Below are positions 61,397-64,000 of a DNA stretch of 64,000 bases, piece by piece. This DNA comes from Candidatus Tokpelaia sp. JSC188. GTDB lineage: Bacteria > Pseudomonadota > Alphaproteobacteria > Rhizobiales > Rhizobiaceae. The stretch lies in the NCBI GenBank assembly GCA_003331065.1, contig QENB01000010.1, positions 19,995 through 83,994 of the forward strand, read 5' to 3'. A program made the position numbers and the translations under genes. How positions within the stretch are numbered: the first letter of the stretch is position 1; each line of letters begins with the position of its first letter. The notes under the pieces are model-generated. The model saw only the letters and a program-made list of their open reading frames with translations. It had not been told where the DNA came from and searched no databases.

Positions 61397-61601
61397 GCTG
61401 TTCTCCTAAAATAAGATTGCCCTCAAGAAAAAGGCTTATATGGGTATCTGCGCTATATTATTGCTGCCCACTGTTCACTTGCGCAGAATAATGAGTTGCA
61501 AAATTCACAATAACCGGCAAATACTGTCAACAAAATTTTTTACGCTTCTAGTGTATAGTTTATAATTATGGTCTAAATATCAGGTCTTTTGAGATGTAGT
61601 A

Positions 61602-62468
61602 ATGACAGAAAACAGTATTATCCTCTACAAACTAGATCAGCTTATTGCAATCCTTTCTCGCATGGCTCCGCCTACGCCGATTCCTATTGAGGGAAAAAAA
61701 GCTGATTGTTTTATCTGGAACCCCAATCGATTTTCTGCAGATCCTGTTGAAAAAGTTAATCGCATTGACATAAGCTTAATTTCTGGAGTGGATAATGTAC
61801 GCGACATTCTGCTCAGAAATACAAGATGTTTTGCTAAAGGACTACCGGCTAATAATGCGTTACTGTGGGGTGCGCGCGGCATGGGAAAATCTTCCCTTAT
61901 CAAGGCAACACAAGCTTTGATTAACAAACAGGAAAAAAATATACTTTCTCTAAAACTTGTTGAAATCCATCGCGAAGACATTCACACGCTACCGATTCTG
62001 ATAAATGAATTAAAAAAAAATAAATACCGTTTTATTCTTTTTTGTGATGACCTTTCCTTCGAGTGTGAAGATACTTCCTATAAATCTCTTAAAACAATTC
62101 TTGACGGTAGTATCGAAGGATTTCCCTCGAATGTGCTATTTTACGCTACATCAAACCGAAAACATCTTATACCACAAGATATGATTGAGAATGAACGCTC
62201 AACAGCCATTAGTCCATCCGAAGCTATTGAGGAAAAAAATTCCCTCTCCGATCGTTTTGGCCTATGGCTTGGATTTCATCCTTGCAGCCAGAATGATTAT
62301 CTTATCATGGTGGAAAATTATGCACGTTACTACCACTTAAGAGAACAAATAGAAAAGCTACACAAAGATGCGCTAGAGTGGGCTGCGACACGTGGCTGCC
62401 GCTCCGGCCGTGTTGCTTGGCAATTCATACAAGATATGGCAGGACGTCTTGGTGAAAACCTTGATTAA
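61602..62468 (+). CDS. ATP-binding protein, DUF815 family
   Basis: A 288-residue AAA-like ATPase common in alphaproteobacteria beside yajC. Walker A is ALLWGARGMGKSSLIKATQ (about 85-103), Walker B is FILFCDDLSFE (about 145-155), with a sensor-like FYATSNRKHLIP (about 183-194). A DRFGLWLGFHPC segment and a C-terminal helical lid follow. Its biological role is unknown. It is transcribed divergently from yajC and converges with the NlpD-like gene 16 bp away. Confidence 0.85.
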   Translation: MTENSIILYKLDQLIAILSRMAPPTPIPIEGKKADCFIWNPNRFSADPVEKVNRIDISLISGVDNVRDILLRNTRCFAKGLPANNALLWGARGMGKSSLIKATQALINKQEKNILSLKLVEIHREDIHTLPILINELKKNKYRFILFCDDLSFECEDTSYKSLKTILDGSIEGFPSNVLFYATSNRKHLIPQDMIENERSTAISPSEAIEEKNSLSDRFGLWLGFHPCSQNDYLIMVENYARYYHLREQIEKLHKDALEWAATRGCRSGRVAWQFIQDMAGRLGENLD

Positions 62469-62484
62469 AAATACAGCCAACAGA

Positions 62485-63600
62485 TCAGTTTTCTAAATAC
62501 TCAACGGGGTTAACCGGAGCTGAATTCTTACGCACTTCAAAATGCAAGCGTGGTGTAGGAGCATTGCCTGAAGTACCGGACTTCGCAATTTCGTCACCTT
62601 GCTGAATCTGCTGACCGCGTTGCACTAGAATCCTACTGTTATGGCCATAAACCGTAACGATATTGTCTGTATGGCGGATTAAAATCGTCTTGCCAAATTC
62701 CTTAAGACCATCACTGGCATAAATCACAGTCCCACTTTCTGCAGCTTTCACTGATGTATTTTCTGGAACCATAATATCCATGCCATTATTACTAACAATT
62801 CCTTCATGTTGACCATAATTACTCACAATACGCCCGCGAACTGGCCAAACCATTTTTGAAAGAATAGAAGTCTGCGGTGCAGAAGATGCTATATTCTCTG
62901 CTTTCTGCGCAATGTCTGTTGTAGAAATTGCATTTCCTTTAGTAAGCAAAACATCATCATCCCTTCTCGGTTGGTCTGTTATTATCTCGGAATTCGACCG
63001 GATAGTCGATGTATCCCCCCTCTTCTCTTGAAATGATTTTTCTACTGCTAAACTTGCAAGCTGTGTAGAACTACCTGGAATAATCAACATTTGACCAACA
63101 CGAATCAAATCCCCGTCTAGTCCATTTTTATACTTCAATTCCTTCACATTTATATCATAGTTACTGGCAATTGCAAAAAGCGTATCACCAGTCTGGACAA
63201 GATAAGTTTGTTTCTCAGTTACTTTTTTTGGATGTGATTCTCCAAAAGAAGATAAAACCATTTTTTTCTGAATAAGAGCAGGTGGTGCATGATGTGTATC
63301 ATGGACTTGCATAGCGATCTTCTGCATTTCCGGTTTGTCAGAATCTGAAAGTGGTATTGGTGCTAAATCATCACTCATGACCACATTATGCTTTTTATCA
63401 TAAACTGAATATGGCATTTTACGATATTCTTCTGTCACTTTTTTGAGATCAATCTTCGTAGCAGGCACTGATCTGGTATCAGTATCATCTGCAAATCTAG
63501 TAAAATCTGAACTGCAACAAGCCAGCGTAAAAATGATGACGGTCAATACTAGCATTTTAATATTGCCATGTAATATTCTAAAAAATACACTTAAGCTCAT
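62485..63600 (-). CDS. NlpD-type lipoprotein: LysM + degenerate M23 (LytM) domain
   Basis: A 371-residue envelope protein with an N-terminal hydrophobic signal and lipobox-like LAC(C) (C28/C29), a long disordered region, a LysM peptidoglycan-binding module (133-176, YLVQTGDTLFAIASNYDINV) and a C-terminal LytM/M23 domain (about 265-368). The metal site is broken: N271 replaces the first zinc His of H-x-G-x-D (D275 remains), and R351 replaces the first His of H-x-H (H353 remains). The same pattern is seen in NlpD, which activates cell-wall amidases rather than cleaving itself, so this is probably a regulator of septal amidases. The 5' neighbour would lie past the window end. Confidence 0.85.
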   Translation of the reverse strand: MSLSVFFRILHGNIKMLVLTVIIFTLACCSSDFTRFADDTDTRSVPATKIDLKKVTEEYRKMPYSVYDKKHNVVMSDDLAPIPLSDSDKPEMQKIAMQVHDTHHAPPALIQKKMVLSSFGESHPKKVTEKQTYLVQTGDTLFAIASNYDINVKELKYKNGLDGDLIRVGQMLIIPGSSTQLASLAVEKSFQEKRGDTSTIRSNSEIITDQPRRDDDVLLTKGNAISTTDIAQKAENIASSAPQTSILSKMVWPVRGRIVSNYGQHEGIVSNNGMDIMVPENTSVKAAESGTVIYASDGLKEFGKTILIRHTDNIVTVYGHNSRILVQRGQQIQQGDEIAKSGTSGNAPTPRLHFEVRKNSAPVNPVEYLEN

Positions 63601-64000
63601 CTTTTAGTCACCCATTATCCGATAAAGATGTAGCACTATCCTAACCGCATTAATATTACTCAATAATTAAAGCGAAGATTTTTTATTCCTTTCAAATACA
63701 AAAAGCAAACGATCAAACTCCCGAAGAGTCGAGAAAGCAATATTCTCCATTAACATTCTTGCAGTATTTTTAAGATTTTCGCCACTGTATTTCTAATGCT
63801 AAGGCTGCCGCAATTTTCGAGCGAAAAAATATAATGTGTATTGCACCTTTTCAAGGCAACACAAGTTTTTCTATCACCCTTTCTGTTTTTATTTTATGCT
63901 ATGTGTGTTAGTTTTGTCTTTTAGATATCTGAATTTATTTTCAGAAGAAAGTATGTTTGTTCTAGTATTATTTGTAGCATTTTATTTTTGTCCGAACTTA
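63601..64000. other. Window end, no gene recognised
   Basis: 400 bp, AT-rich, stops in all frames. It presumably holds the promoter of the NlpD-like gene. In relatives pcm and surE precede it; neither is visible within the window. Confidence 0.45.

Overview
The window is AT-rich chromosomal DNA from an alphaproteobacterium of the Hyphomicrobiales (Rhizobiales), close to the Brucella/Bartonella group. This rests on remembered protein families and gene order: dapB-gpmA-tRNA-Leu, tsaB-rimI-miaB-ybeY-corC-lnt-metK-trmB, rimP-nusA-ylxR-infB-rbfA-truB-rpsO-pnp, fabA-fabB-fabI, hisB-hisH-hisA-hisF-hisE-coaA and tpiA-secG-pyrG. The genome looks reduced and still eroding. Blocks that are normally tight are separated by 300-1300 bp of sequence without genes, several expected genes are missing from their usual slots (fur, phoH, rpsT, secDF), and at least two genes are visibly decaying (an XRE regulator and ppiD). 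No phage, insertion sequence, CRISPR array or rRNA was seen. A Bartonella-like host-associated bacterium fits best, but the species cannot be named from sequence alone.

Layout: 0.3-10.5 kb holds a GST, an SDR protein, glucokinase, a GalP-like sugar/H+ symporter, dapB, gpmA, tRNA-Leu(CAG), tRNA-Pro(GGG) and pgi, so sugar uptake and upper glycolysis lie close together. 10.9-20.1 kb is the tsaB-to-trmB block (tRNA modification, ribosome maturation, lipoprotein acylation, SAM synthesis). 20.2-32.9 kb is the translation/RNA block rimP to pnp, interrupted by a two-domain glycosyltransferase. 33.0-39.3 kb (minus strand) carries fabI-fabB-fabA, an SH3 protein and hslU-hslV. 39.6-43.7 kb (plus) is the histidine operon with coaA. 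43.9-56.6 kb (minus) carries cyoDCBA, aroQ, recF-dnaN-dnaA, pyrG, secG and tpiA. 56.9-59.8 kb (plus) has the ppiD remnant and trpD-trpC. 60.1-63.6 kb has a Mth938-like protein, yajC, a DUF815 ATPase and a degenerate NlpD-type LysM/M23 lipoprotein.

The most unusual object is one 657-codon frame joining a complete S-adenosylmethionine synthetase (MetK) to a complete SAM-dependent tRNA (guanine-N7) methyltransferase (TrmB), which would couple SAM production to one SAM consumer. Other points of interest are the apparent loss of both Sec accessory factors SecDF (at this locus) and PpiD while YajC and SecG remain, the gammaproteobacterial-looking GalP transporter, and the GT2-GT8 glycosyltransferase placed between truB and rpsO.
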